Assembly (NCBI RefSeq): GCF_945859685.1
Contig: NC_079149.1
Location: forward strand, 101,582,863 to 101,646,862
DNA length: 64,000 nucleotides
Direction of reading: 5' to 3'
Source: Eupeodes corollae
Taxonomy: Eukaryota > Arthropoda > Insecta > Diptera > Syrphidae
The notes below the pieces were generated by a model. That model worked only from the letters and a program-made list of their open reading frames with translations, was not told the origin of the DNA and ran no database searches. Made by a program: the position numbers and the translations under genes. Each line of letters begins with the position of its first letter. Within the stretch, counting starts at the first letter, position 1. Of this stretch, positions 34,880-46,000 are shown one piece after another.

Positions 34880-37805
34880 TCTCCTTAAATAATTTCATGC
34901 AACATCGTTGAAATTTCTTCCACACAATTCTCATCTCTAAAGTAGTTTTTGTTGGCCTAGATTATGACAAAATTGAGTGTAGATTACTCTGTGGTTAGAG
35001 CTGACTGCATCTTCAATGTACTTCTTCCTAAGCTTCTCGTCTACGAAGGCAGTAAGCTCGTACAGTTTACCCCTCCATTCATTGAGATTTCCAACATACA
35101 GACTCAGTTCGATACCACACTATTGCGCGAGCTCCTTCCATTCCTCATACCAACTGAGACTTCGGTTGATTACGTGCAAAGCTGCTTTCTTTGAAAGTCT
35201 ATCATTATTTATATGTAGAACTCAGCAACTTTTCTACGCCATCGTATTGTTTGTAACGCCATACTTGCGATGCATAAAATAGTACTGAATCCGACACTTC
35301 TTCAAATACACAAAACTTACAGCTATGCGCAATACTTTTGTTGGCAAAAACACTTTTTCCATGTAGCTTCAATCGCACTCTTGGCCTTAAAGAGTTTTTC
35401 ACTAAGATATTTTTCCATACTTAAGTTTTTTGTTAAACATACTCCTAGGTATTTAAACTCATTTACGACCTCAATAGGTATTGAATTAAAGAATCATCTT
35501 TTATTCTGACTATTTCTTCCATCTCCATTTCTGAAGACCAGTATTTTAGTTTAGTACAGTACCTATATCGTTAGTTGATCATCAACTGAAGTGTTTGTGG
35601 TGCTGCTGATAGAAGTACTATGTCGTCAGCGTAGAAAAGAGCCTTTAGTGGGCCCCGCAAACTCAACTCCTCCCGAAATATATTCTGTTAAATCTTCTAT
35701 AAAAAGTGCGAATAGAAGAGGGCTCAACGTGCAGCCCTGTCGAACACCTGATTTCGTTTGAAACCATTCCGAAAATTCCTCTCCATTTCAAACAGCTGCC
35801 TTTGTTTCGTTATACAGATTTTGTTAGACTTTTCCAAACTTTGAAGACATCCCCAGTGCATAGAGTTTGTAGATAAGCGCTCGCCTATCCAAAGCTGCTT
35901 TAAAATCTACGAAAAAGCTGTACAGTTTTTTCCTGTTTTGAAGAAAAGTTTCGGCGATACTTTTTAGCACAAAGATATGATCGATCGTAAAGTAACTAGG
36001 CCTAAAACCAGCTTAAAATTCTTTTAATAACCCGTTTTCGTTTATCCACTCATTGAGTCGAGTTGATGTAAGATTCACGAAAATATTTTATATGATGCAT
36101 TAAGAAAGCTTATCCCACGGTAGTTCTCTGAATTTTGTGTACTTCCTTTTTTGTGAATCGGAAAAATTAAGGCCTCTTTAAACTCTTGCGGTATAATACC
36201 ACGTTCCTGAATTTGGTTGAATGAAATATAAAGTTTTTCAATAAGTTCCGATGTTCTGTATTTATAAAAGTCATCCGGTTTTCTTTCGGTGCCTGCCGCT
36301 TTGCCATCTTTTAAGGATTTTAAAGTGCGTCTTATCTCCTCTTGTGTTATTTGCGCATCTTAGAGAATATTGTTGAATATAAGTTCAGAGCTGGACGGGG
36401 GATTTAAGAGTTCTTTAAAATGTTGACAGAGCGCAGTCGATGTTAGATTTTGGTGAATCTTAAACTTATTTCCATTCAAGAGCTTTACCAGACTCCAAAA
36501 ATCTGTAGCATTCTTACAGTGTGACAACCTCCTAGACTCTTCTATAAAATATTGGTTTCGTTTTTGTTTACAAAGGTCTTTGTATATCTTATTGGCTTCT
36601 AAGTATTTATCTTGCACTATCATACACTGCCTATCAAGCCAAGGTTCTATTGGCAATGTATTCCTATGGTTGGTTCTAAAGGCTGAATATGGTGATCTTA
36701 TGGAATTCGTGATCGATGCTATTTCGGAATCCACATTCATCAATAAAGAATTGAGGCTACTCTGAAAAGAAGCTAGATAATTAGGATTCCACTTTTATTT
36801 TGTTAACAATTGTAAAAGACTGCTACCATCCTCCTCACATCCACCGACTCGTAACTTCATAGTTGTGGGTAGATGATCCGAGAATGTTACTACATCAACT
36901 TTAAAATCAAGAAAATAGTCAATAATCTATGACAGATTTTCCTTATGCTCCCACAAAAGTTAGTTCACCAAACTCGTCTGATGCGGATGTCCCGTTCACA
37001 ATTCGCAGTCCAAAGGTGTCACATAAGTCAAGTAATCTCTTTCCTCTAGAATTACACGTTTCATCTTTGGAATGACGTATTATTCCAGCCAATTTATTTA
37101 TTAATCCGGTTTCATTCACCCATCTACCGTTAAAGTCGCCTGCTAAGAGAACGTTCGGATTTTCATTTGACATCATAAAATCAAACAATTTCTCGAAGTC
37201 AGAGTCCCCTCTATTGCAGTTTAGGTGTATCGATAAGATTATAAGTTTTTGGTTTCCAATTTTCAAGCGTATAAATGTAATTTGATTACTGGTTTCAAAG
37301 TTGTAGGATACATTTTTTATAGTTTTTGTTTGATTCCAAGAAAGCAACCTTCACTCGCCCTTCTTCTAGTTCCCGTTCTCACAGCTGGTTCCCAAACAAA
37401 ATCGAAGTCCTTAAAGTTATTTTATAGTTGTAAAAGCTACTAAATAAGGTCTTATTGGTTAGACCTGATACATTATAAGAAAGAACTGAATAATTACGAT
37501 TATTACTTGTTGATAGGTTACGATAACAATTAATACGGCAGACGGCATTTTTACTAAAAATTACAACTTGAGCTACTTGGGTTATTAAAAGAACGGCTAC
37601 TATTCGACTCCATTGTGTTTCCCGCATAAGTATTAGCTGCGGTGAAAGCAAGAACCTCTGTACCATCCCCGATCAGTTGTTAAAGAAACGTCAACCCATC
37701 AAAACTGTCACTCACAAGATTCTTGTTTTTATCAAAGTAAAATGTGATTTCATTTAATTTTAATGCTTCGCCTCTAATGAGTAGTTTTAAATCCTTGTTT
37801 TTAGA
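34880..37805 (-). mobile_element. AP-endonuclease LINE, family E copy 1
   Basis: Minus-strand order: possible end of ORF1 (FYFDKNKNLVSDSFD near 37730); endonuclease at 37490-36950 (NYSVLSYNVSGLTNKT, VLLAGDFNGRW with the catalytic D and N, NSRGKRLLDLCDTFGL); linker at 36743-36360 (PWLDRQC, RNQYFIEESRRLSHC, ATDFWSLVKLLNGNKF); reverse transcriptase with GKAAGTERKPDDFYKYRT near 36290, NSENYRGISFLNASYKIF-like text near 36130, QGCTL box in decayed form near 35740, and ALFYADDIVLLSA near 35640; then the C-terminal region to about 34890. There is no RNase H. It is broken by stops and shifts from 36100 downward. I cannot fix its clade; the C-terminal zinc finger seen in the related copy at 42545 suggests the I superfamily in a broad sense. 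Confidence 0.8.
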
Positions 37806-37944
37806 TATTTTTAACTTCCCATAGGAAGTTATTGTAATGGGTCCGAAATTTCGAATTGAAAATTTTGACATTTCTCGAAGTTTCAAGGTCCCTAGAGTCG
37901 AATTTAAAGATTTTTTGAAAGATGTTTGTGCGTACGTGTGTACA
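37806..37944 (-). repeat. Family G fragment, reverse orientation
   Basis: Reverse complement of the G tail: AACTTCCCATAGGAAGTTAT, GGGTCCGAAATTTCGAATTG, GACATTTCTCGAAGTTTCAA and CCTAGAGTCGAATTTAAAG match 28540-28620 and 29520-29640. A Tc1 element starts right after it at a TA. Confidence 0.65.
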
Positions 37945-37946
37945 TA

Positions 37947-38970
37947 CAGTTGTGTTCATAAAAATAGCAGTGTTCTCCAAATAAAACAAAAAGGCCTTCA
38001 ATATTTATGATGCTTCGCATCTACGTGGCATCGAGTCCACTAAAACCTGATACCTCTCGTCTGGTATTGCGTTCCATGAATAACTCACTACTTCCCACAA
38101 TTTTTTCCAGTTCTTGGGTTTTGTTTTATGAACTGCGTTCTTAACATCCCCCCACAAATTTTCGATGATGTTAAGGTCGAGGGATTGAGCGGGCCACTCC
38201 ATAACATATAACTTCTTCTGCTCAAATCATGGTTTTGCCTTTTTTGACGTATGCTTAGGGTCATAGTCGTGTTGGTATACCCAAACCAACGGCATTTCGT
38301 CTTCAGCATATAGTAACATAACCTCCTCGAGAATTTTCACATAGTCGGTTGCATCCCTTATACCCCCGATAAGATAAATAGGCCCCACCCTGTAATATTA
38401 AAAGCAAGCCCATATCATAATTTTTAATCCACCATGCTTCACTGTTTATATTCCCGACGACCCTTGGACCCAAAAAGGACAACTTTGCTTTCATCGCTCC
38501 ACAGAACATTCCTCAATTTCTCTTTTGCCTAATCTCTATGCGCCTTAACAAACTCCATTCTCCTGGCCACATGCTCTTTCGTCAAGAATGGTACCTTTCG
38601 TGGACTTTAGGCTGATAATTTCGCTTATAAAACATAAAAGACGTCTTCGTATTGTGACAGCGTTAACAGACAGTTGAAGTCAATTTCTTATTTTCCTAGA
38701 GCCTATGAACGGGTTCTGTTTTGCTAACTGAATATTTTTTTGTCAGTTCTTTCAGCAGTCTTCCTTATTGAGCCTAGCGTTTTCGGTTTATTTTGACATT
38801 TCAAAGCGTTACTGACCATTTTTGGTAGCAGCCTGGGATGTTTTGAATATTTTGGTATGTTTTTCCCTCCAAACGCAGTTTTCGAATTTCTTCGGTGCAG
38901 TGTCTTGACCGACTGATTGTTTATTTTTGAGCTGATATTTATTAATTTTGTATATGCTTGTATGTTACAA
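37947..38970 (-). mobile_element. Tc1-like (DD34E) transposon relic
   Basis: The low-coordinate end at 37947 (CAGTTGTGTTCATAAAAATA, preceded by TA) matches the usual terminal repeat of this Tc1 group. Minus-strand translation, across frames, gives the transposase: GRPR-hook region lost, NPFIGSRKIRN near 38700, VLWSDESKVVLFGSKG at 38510-38460 (first catalytic D), MLLYAEDEMPLVWV, YDPKHTSKKAK near 38250 (second D), MEWPAQSLDLNIIENLWGD at 38202-38145 (catalytic E in IENLW), then SMPRRCEAS at the end near 38010. Frameshifts break it at several places. I find no matching opposite terminal repeat before G sequence resumes at about 39063, so one end seems lost. Confidence 0.85.
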
Positions 38971-39062
38971 ATACTTAAAACTTTATAAAGTAAAATATAC
39001 GCTTAACGAAAAATAAAGAAAATTGAATTTTTTAACACTTTTTGATTATAAAATCAAAAGCA

Positions 39063-39675
39063 CTGATTTCACCACCAAAACAATTTCGTGCAACGAAAAA
39101 TATTAAAATTTTGAGAAAAAACAAGATCACATTTTTTTTGTATTACAAATAAAAACCTAAAAACACATTAACAAAATTTGGTAAAAATTTATTTTCGACA
39201 CAAATATATTTTCAAAACTTTGATATATTGGCTTTAAACTAATTTTATCTTTTAAAAAATATTGTTGTGAACATTCAGCAAGACTTTGAAAAAAATCGAA
39301 TTCCCAGTTTTTTTACAAAACATAAAAACCTAAAAAAAATCTAAAACTTGGTAAAAAATTGCTCTTCAAAAATTAAAAATATTGTCTTCCATTTTTTTTA
39401 TTCCATAGAAAATATTGTTTTCGATATTCAATAGTTTTTTATAAAAATCCAACAATCCGTTTTTTATAAAAAATAAATAAAATCTACAAAAAATTTGGTA
39501 CGAATTGATTTTCGATTCTTGATATCTCTCAAATTAATTTCATTCAATTTACAAAAATTCAAGGAATGGTACTAAAATTGTTAAAAAATTGTATTCGACT
39601 AAAAATCTATTTAGCAAAACTAGATTTTCAGACTAAGCTATTTCTTTATATGAGAATAAAAGAAAAATCTTTTTA
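39063..39675 (-). repeat. Family G copy 3, reverse, left of Jockey
   Basis: Reverse complement of G units: ACAATTTCGTGCAACGAA near 39081, several GGTAAAAATT and TTCGACACAAATAT-type blocks, and AACTAGATTTTCAGACTAAGC near 39620, which corresponds to 30390-30420 in copy 2. The same G strand continues after the Jockey element at 42179, so this is one interrupted copy. Confidence 0.7.
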
Positions 39676-42178
39676 GATCTCGAACATATCGACATTTGGC
39701 TGGTGTCCGAAACTCATTTCTCCAATGGGCAAAGTCTAGATAGTGTAATAGAAAACTAATCATGTTACCACGCTCCACATCCAGCTGACAAGGCAAGAGG
39801 TGGATCGGCGAATCTTATAAAAGAAAGCTTAAAACATTATGAAGGATATGAAGGAGCCAAGTTTACTAGTGAAAATATGCAAGTAACAATTATTAGTATT
39901 GGTATGAAAAAGAAAGAGTTTAAGATAGCAGCTTTATACTGCCCACCAAGGCGCTCCCCGACAGAAGATGACTATACAGATCTATTTAATCTTCTTGGGC
40001 ATAACTTTCTTGTTGGCGGAGACTTCAATGCGAAACACACCCATTGGGGTTCAAGACTTATATCAACAAAAGGCAAAAGACTTTTCCAAGCCTTACGAAT
40101 TACGATACTAACAAAATACCAGACGTTATTGACTTTTTCGTAGCTAAAGGAATCAAACGAAATCGCATTAGTGTCGAAGGTAATTATGACCTGTCATCAG
40201 ATCATACTCCTGTGATTCTATCACTAAGTGAATCGGAAGTACTAGAAAAAAGTAATACAAAGCTTGTCAATAAGAAAACAATTTGGAATGATTTTAGAGA
40301 AAGGCTGTTAAGTTTTATAAATTTAAGATCTCCCATGGATACAATCGAGCAAACTGACCATGAAGTGGAACAATTTATTGCTGATGTGCAACAGGCCGCT
40401 GATGAAAGTACTCCAACATTTTCTAATAGAAGACAAAATGAAATAAAATATCCTTTAGAGATAAGAGAGTTGATAATAGAGAAAAGAAGAGCTCGAAGAA
40501 AATTTGAATATCTTGCGAATGTTTTTAAGCCATAATCATCAAACGCGGCTGAAAATAACTTACAGTTTGTTGATAAGATAGATGAAAGTGAAATAGCAAT
40601 TGTAAGACTTAAAGAAATAAAAAGTATGTGTTTACATCAACTACCAAATAAAATATCACCAGGTTACGATCTAATTACTGCTCAGGTTATGAAAGAAATG
40701 CCATTGAAAGCCTTCATAAAACTCCAATATATAATAAATGCCTGCCTTAAGCAACGGTATCTCCCGCAAGCATTGGAAAATTGCTGAAGTAATTGTCATA
40801 CCAAAGCAAGGTAAACCACCTAGAGAAGTGACGGCTTACAGACCAATATCGTTTATACCAATTATGGCAAAAGCTTTTGAAAAACTGCTTCTGAAGAGAC
40901 TTAGCAAAATCATAGAAGAAAGAAGGTTAATCCCAAACCATCAGTTTGGCTTTAGAAATAAACATTCCACGATAGACCAAGTTCATAGAATATCGGATAT
41001 AATAGAAAGAGCATAAGAAGAAAAACAAGCATGTTCAGCTATTTTCTTAGATGTTGCTCAAGCTTTTGACAAGGTTTGGCATGGGGGACTTGAGTACAAA
41101 CTGTAAAGTGATCTTCCCAGGCAGTACTTTGAAATATTAAAATCGTACATTTCAGACCGATTGTTTAGAGTGAGGTACGATCAAGAATACTCGGAATTTA
41201 AGAAAATAGAATCCGGTGTACCACAAGAAAGTGTCCTAGGTCCTACCCTGTATTTACTATACACAATGGATATTCCAGTTGGTAATCACACCGTAATGGC
41301 TATTTTTGCAGATGATACCGCAATTTTTGTACCCGACAAATGTGTCTCTAAGGCAGCAGTAAAACTACAAAATGCCGTCGACACAGTGAGAGCTTGGACA
41401 GAAAAATGGCGTATCAATGAAACAAAATCTTCACATACAAACTTTACAAATAAAAAGATAAACAATATTCCAATAATGATTAATAATCAAGCTGTACCTT
41501 ACGCCAATACGGCCAAACACCTTTGAATGACTTTGGATGCAAAGTTAAAGTGGAAAGGGCACATCAAAAAGAAAAGAGAAGAACTAAACTTGAAATATAG
41601 AAAAATGTACTGGTTGCTTGGTAACAACTCTGATTTATCAATCCAAAACAAAATAATGCTGTATAATCAAGTACTAAAGCCTGTTTGGACCTATTGAATC
41701 CAATTATGGGTCTGTACAAAGAAAACAAATACCGAAATCATCCAAAAATTCCAAAACAAAGTCCTTCGTGGAATAGTTAATGCACCTTTATATATAAGAA
41801 ATACCAATCTACATCGTGACTTACAAATAGAAATGGTTACAGAAGTTGTTAAAAAATACACTGTATAGCACAACCAGAGACTGCAAAGTCATACTAATTC
41901 TGAAATGGAGTCCGTCTTGAATTTAAGAAACCATGTTCGGAGATTAAGAAGAACCAAGCCTCATGAGCTTATGGTCTAAAAAAACATGGGAATGTATGAA
42001 AAGTTTAAACTTCCCCCAAAGTGATTGTACAAAATTAAGAAAGAAAAATCGGGAGTCGATGCTTCAAGATTGGTCCTGATGAAGAGGTGGTTTTAGTGGT
42101 TAAGAGTCCCACACTACTTGGTGTCGAATACTGCCAAGTGTCTTTTGAAGATTTCCTCCTGTCAAAAAAAAAAAAAAT
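39676..42178 (+). mobile_element. Jockey-clade LINE, 5' truncated, poly(A) tail
   Basis: Plus-strand ORF2 remains: endonuclease from 39680 (HIDIWLVSETHFSNG, IAALYCPPRRSPTEDDY, FLVGGDFNAKHTHWGSRL, SSDHTPVILSLSESE); linker with KLVNKKTIWNDFRERL; reverse transcriptase 40760-41530 (WKIAEVIVIPKQGKPPRE, YRPISFIPIMAKAFEKLL, FLDVAQAFDKVWHGGLE, GVPQESVLGPTLYLLY with G changed to E in PQGS, MAIFADDTAIF); thumb and C-terminus (MTLDAKLKWKGHI, KMYWLLGNNSDLSIQNK, NKVLRGIVNAPLYIRN). These match the Jockey clade closely. A frameshift lies near 40110 and stops near 41014, 41104 and 41526, so it is inactive but rather young. The A-run at 42163-42176 is the tail. ORF1 is absent. Confidence 0.9.
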
Positions 42179-42270
42179 TCGACACGAAAACCTACAAACT
42201 TTTAAGCAAGACAAATCGACAGACACGAAGGAAAGTTATTAGTGTGGGTCGCATCCCAGCCTCTTTTCCT
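42179..42270 (-). repeat. Family G head, reverse, right of Jockey
   Basis: Reverse complement of the conserved G head: AACCTACAAACTTTTAAGCA, AGACAAATCGACAGAC, GTGTGGGTCGCATCCCAGCC. It completes the G copy interrupted by the Jockey insertion. Confidence 0.8.
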
Positions 42271-42540
42271 TATACGGAATATAAATTCTGTTAAAATTGG
42301 TAAATTGGTATTTGGGGTAAACCAAATTGTTAACCTTCTTCTTAAATTGCTTTAGAAAGAAAACCACCCTCAGAATGTCTTTGAAGGTCTTTGCTGCATA
42401 ATCTGTAAAAAATATTTATTTGAAGTCAATATGCTTGTTATTAAGGTATGGTCGACAAAAAAGGTGCCAATAACATGCACATAGACATTTCGCTAGAAAC
42501 CTTTGATTTACATTCTAGGAACCTTGAAAATTTAAGAAAT
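42271..42540 (+). repeat. Probable family G tail fragment
   Basis: GGGTAAACCAAATTGTTAACC, AAATTGCTTTAGAAAGAAAACCA and later CATTCTAGGAACCTTG resemble the G tail near 28000-28100, here in plus orientation. Divergence is high. Confidence 0.4.
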
Positions 42541-42544
42541 ATTA

Positions 42545-43570
42545 GCCGCTGCCAAGAAATATTCTCCTGAACGTTTTGAATACTGGGCAGGTTCCAATAA
42601 AGTGCATGGTATTTTCCAATTCATCCATATTACATAATGTGCATATTCCATCAGTATCGCTTTTGAAGGCTCTTCCATTGAAACATGAACGCACGTAGCG
42701 TGCTTTAAAAATTATGGAAATCATATCACGTGAATTGTAGTCAACAAAGTAGTTCGGTATGCCAGAGTACATCGAGTTGCAATATTCATCATGATATTGA
42801 GACTGTGTCGCACTAACTGTAAATTCGGTCCAGTGTTTTTTCTTTCATTTTCAGTAAGAGAATTTTATGTAAACTGGGCCATTCAAGTAGATTCATGTCA
42901 AAAGAAAAAACCAACGAACATCCATGGAAAAGATACAACCATTCCTTAGCCTAAAAGATTTTCTTCTTTATAATGGCTTTCGATAAAATGTTTGGTAATC
43001 TATTATTATGAAGATTTAGATTTCGTCTTATGAAAGAAAAATGTAGCTGGAGGGACATTAAAAAATCCCTCGGTAAGTCCGTTTCAACGTGCAGAACATA
43101 GTTAGGCGTATTATCGGGCAGTAAGAAGCATCTTTTCATGAAGAATCGCTGCAATTTTTGACTTGGTTGTATTCGCGGTATCCTCAAACTTGAGCACAGT
43201 ACAACATAATAGCTTTTGAGGCGGCATTGTATATTTTGAACTTTGTTGAGTGTTAGACGGTATTGTCTCGCAGCAGTCTCGAATACGTTGCATTGATGGA
43301 ATTCTCAGATAAACCCAATCTGTTTGTTAGATGCTCATTCAAAGATATTTGTATTGATTAGACACCTTTATTTCTGAATCATTGTAAAACCATTTTTCGC
43401 ACGCTGCTCTTCTTCCACCATTGAGAAATATTACAATTTCCAACTTATCAAGATTTATTTCAAGATTCCATTGAATGCAGTAAGTCTTAAAACCCTCAAT
43501 TAGCTGTTGCAAATTGGAAGGATTATCTGACAACAGTACAATACCGTTCGCATGTAAAAGGGCGTTAATT
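42545..43570 (-). mobile_element. Family E LINE relic, 3' half
   Basis: Minus-strand: a decayed catalytic box near 43550 (HANGIVLLSDNPSNLQQLIE, where active copies have YADD), then ILSDKLEIV-like thumb text (LEINLDKLEIVIFLNGGRR), YKYLGVSLNEHLTN, ASKAIMLYCAQVL, MKRCFLLPDNTPNYVLHVET, LQLHFSFIRRNLNLHNNRLP, and a C-terminal zinc finger near 42660-42590 (CTLCNMDELENTMHF then GTCP). The upstream part lies at 45591-45865, on the other side of family C copy 2. Confidence 0.8.
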
Positions 43571-45590
43571 GAAAGATCGCAAGTGGTGTTCCTATGTTAT
43601 GTTTTTGTCTAACATTAGGCAGAAGTGTTCCGTTTTTGGCGAGCTCATCGGCTTTGCAATTTCCCTGAATATCTTTGTGGCCCGGCACCCGAATGGGGTG
43701 AATGTTAAACTGTTCCGTCATCTTATTCAGAGATGATCGACAATCGTGGACTGCTTGAGAGTTTGTGGTGACAGACGCGAGAGATTTAAGAGCGGCTTGG
43801 CTGTCTGAGAAGATTCGTATATCCTTACAAGATATAACATTTTCTTTGAGCCAGGATAGTGCTTCTTTAATCGCCATTACTTCGGCCTGGAATACACTGC
43901 ATTGATTGGGAAGTCTATAGGATAGACTGAGATTCAGTTGTTCTGAAAAGATACCACTTCCAACTCCGTGATCGGTCTTTGAACCGTTTGTATAGAAGTG
44001 TACCGCATCGTCTTCCAGGGGTCTCTGTTCTTCCCAGGAGGATCTTGAAGGGATGGACACATGGAAGCTTTTACCAAACACCATTTTTGGGGTGGTATAG
44101 TCTAAGTGATCTGGGATAGGTCTGAAACCGTCTAGAATAGTAGTATGTCCAGTATTGTTACTGTTCCATTGCGACGTGGCTCTAAGCATTACACATAAGT
44201 TGGCTGCCACCCTTTTGGAGAAGATGTCAAGTGGTGTTAGGTTTAAAAGCACTTCCAGTTCTGCGATTGGTGTTTAGCGAAGTGCTCCTGTGATGCACAT
44301 ACCTGCTGACCGCTGGACTTTGATGAGCTTATTTAGATTTACCATCTTGTCCAGTGCGGTCCACCATACGACAGCTCCATAAATGAGTATTGGTCTGATT
44401 ACAGAAGTGAATAGCCAGTGGGTTATTTTTGGGGAGAAGCCCCATTTTGATCCTTAGGACTTTTTACAAGTCAAAAGCGCTACAGTACCCTTTTTTAATC
44501 TTTCATCAATATTTACCTTCCAATTTAGTTTTTGTCTAAAATGAGGCCTAAATATTTAGCTTGGTCGGAAAATCTTAATGGTATTCCTCTAATCTTGGGT
44601 GGGCTACTCTGAGGAATTTTATATCTTCTCGAAAAGAGTATTAATTCTGTTTTGTGTGGGTTGACGTCCAATCCACATTGCTTAGCCCATTTAGTTAACC
44701 TGTTGTAGGAGTTCCGAGAGAACTTGGGGGTGCTTCCCAGATACGGATATTGCAACGTCGTCATCATAGGCAATCACCTTGAAACCCTCTGCTTCCAATG
44801 ATGTAAGTAGGTCGTTTACTATCATGTTCCATAAAAGAGGCGAAGGGACTCCACCTGGGAGAGTGCTTCGATTAACCGATCTGGTGGTAGTAAAACTTCT
44901 CATGTTAGAAATTATTGTCCTGCTTTTGAGCATGAGACTTATAAGATCTATAAGTGATTTTTCTAATTTCAGCTTATCCATTGCTGTTGTGATCGCCTGG
45001 TAACTGACGTTGTTGAAAGCTCCTAGGAACGATACTAAGTTATATTCTTTTTATGCGAGGGAATGTTCAATAATACGTACCAGCGAGTGAAGTGCTGATT
45101 CTACTGATTTTCCCTTAGAGTTAGCATGTTGAGCTGTGGAAATGAGACATGGTTTTAAATTATGTCTGATGTAAATTTCAATCAATCTTTCCAAGGTTTT
45201 AAGAATGAAGGATGATAGGCTGATTGGTCGTAGATCTTTAAGGTTAACGTGTGAGGGTTTCCCTGCTTTGGGAATGAACACTACTTTTGCCACTCTCCAG
45301 GCTTTGGGAATATATCTCAACCTTACACAGCTTGTCAGAATGATTTCCAATGGTGGAATAATCATGTCTGAGCATTTTTGTAGTTCGGCCGGAATGATTC
45401 CATCTGGTCCTGGAGATTTATATGGATCAAAGCTGTCTATGGCCCATTGCAGTTTTTCCCGCGTTATTAGATCAACTAAATCGCTTGTAGAAGCTAGAGA
45501 CTCTGATGTTAAGTCATTGAGTATGTTAGAGCTACCTGGAAAGTGGGTGTCTAATAACAGATTAAGAGATTCTTCATCTCTTCATCAGCT
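43571..45590 (-). mobile_element. LOA/I-like LINE, family C copy 2
   Basis: Near-identical to copy 1 over most of its length. Minus order: GPDGIIPAELQKCSDMIIPP near 45400, AWRVAKVVFIPKAGKPSHVN (about 45300), LKDLRPISLSSFILKTLE, AQHANSKGKSVESALHSL, SVNRSTLPGGVPSPLLWNM (motif B, with an L for Q change), VIAYDDDVAISVSGKHPQV (YADD changed to YDDD), thumb YLGLILDKN, and RNase H 44010-43640 with YTNGSKTDHGVGSG (TDGS aspartate changed to N) and DIRIFSDSQAALKSL intact. It stops abruptly near 43571 without the tail and near 45590 without linker and endonuclease. It sits inside a family E relic. Confidence 0.87.
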
Positions 45591-45865
45591 TTAAATTCAT
45601 TGATGATGTTGTTGATTTTTTCTAACCCGGCTGACAGTCTGTTCAAGAGAACTGTAGTAAACAGCTTATAAAGCGTATCCAGAAAGTCCTCTATAGTTTG
45701 ACACAACATTTTCTTCATTCATACAGCTTTTGATTGCTTTGCATCGGTCTTCAATTGTGTCTGTCGGTATAATGATGGAGGGTACAAGTGACTCGAGATT
45801 ATTTTTAAAAGGTCTTGGAATGTACAGACAACCTACACATTCATTATATAACTCAAACACTTAGA
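45591..45865 (-). mobile_element. Family E LINE relic, upstream piece
   Basis: Minus-strand reading gives IEDFLDTLYKLFTTVLLNRL and EKINNIINEFKA, matching the reverse transcriptase entry region (NYRGISFL..LYKIFTSIL..NEFQAGF) of the family E elements. It is in line with the 3' half at 42545-43570. The stretch between this point and the YADD box (about 400 bases) is missing, so the family C insertion came with a deletion, or the two pieces are separate copies. Confidence 0.6.
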
Positions 45866-45879
45866 TTTCGATTCCAAAG

Positions 45880-46000
45880 GCCTTGAAATGACAAAATTTC
45901 AAATTTGAAAAATCTAAACGATTATAATAATTTCCAAAGTGATTTTCAAAAATAAAGCACATATGTATAAACATTCACGACTTACTTATAACAGTCTCCT
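45880..46000 (-). repeat. Short family G-like fragment
   Basis: GAAATGACAAAATTTCAAATTTG and ATTATAATAATTTCCAAAGTG resemble the G tail seen at 29570-29630. It is decayed. Confidence 0.35.
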
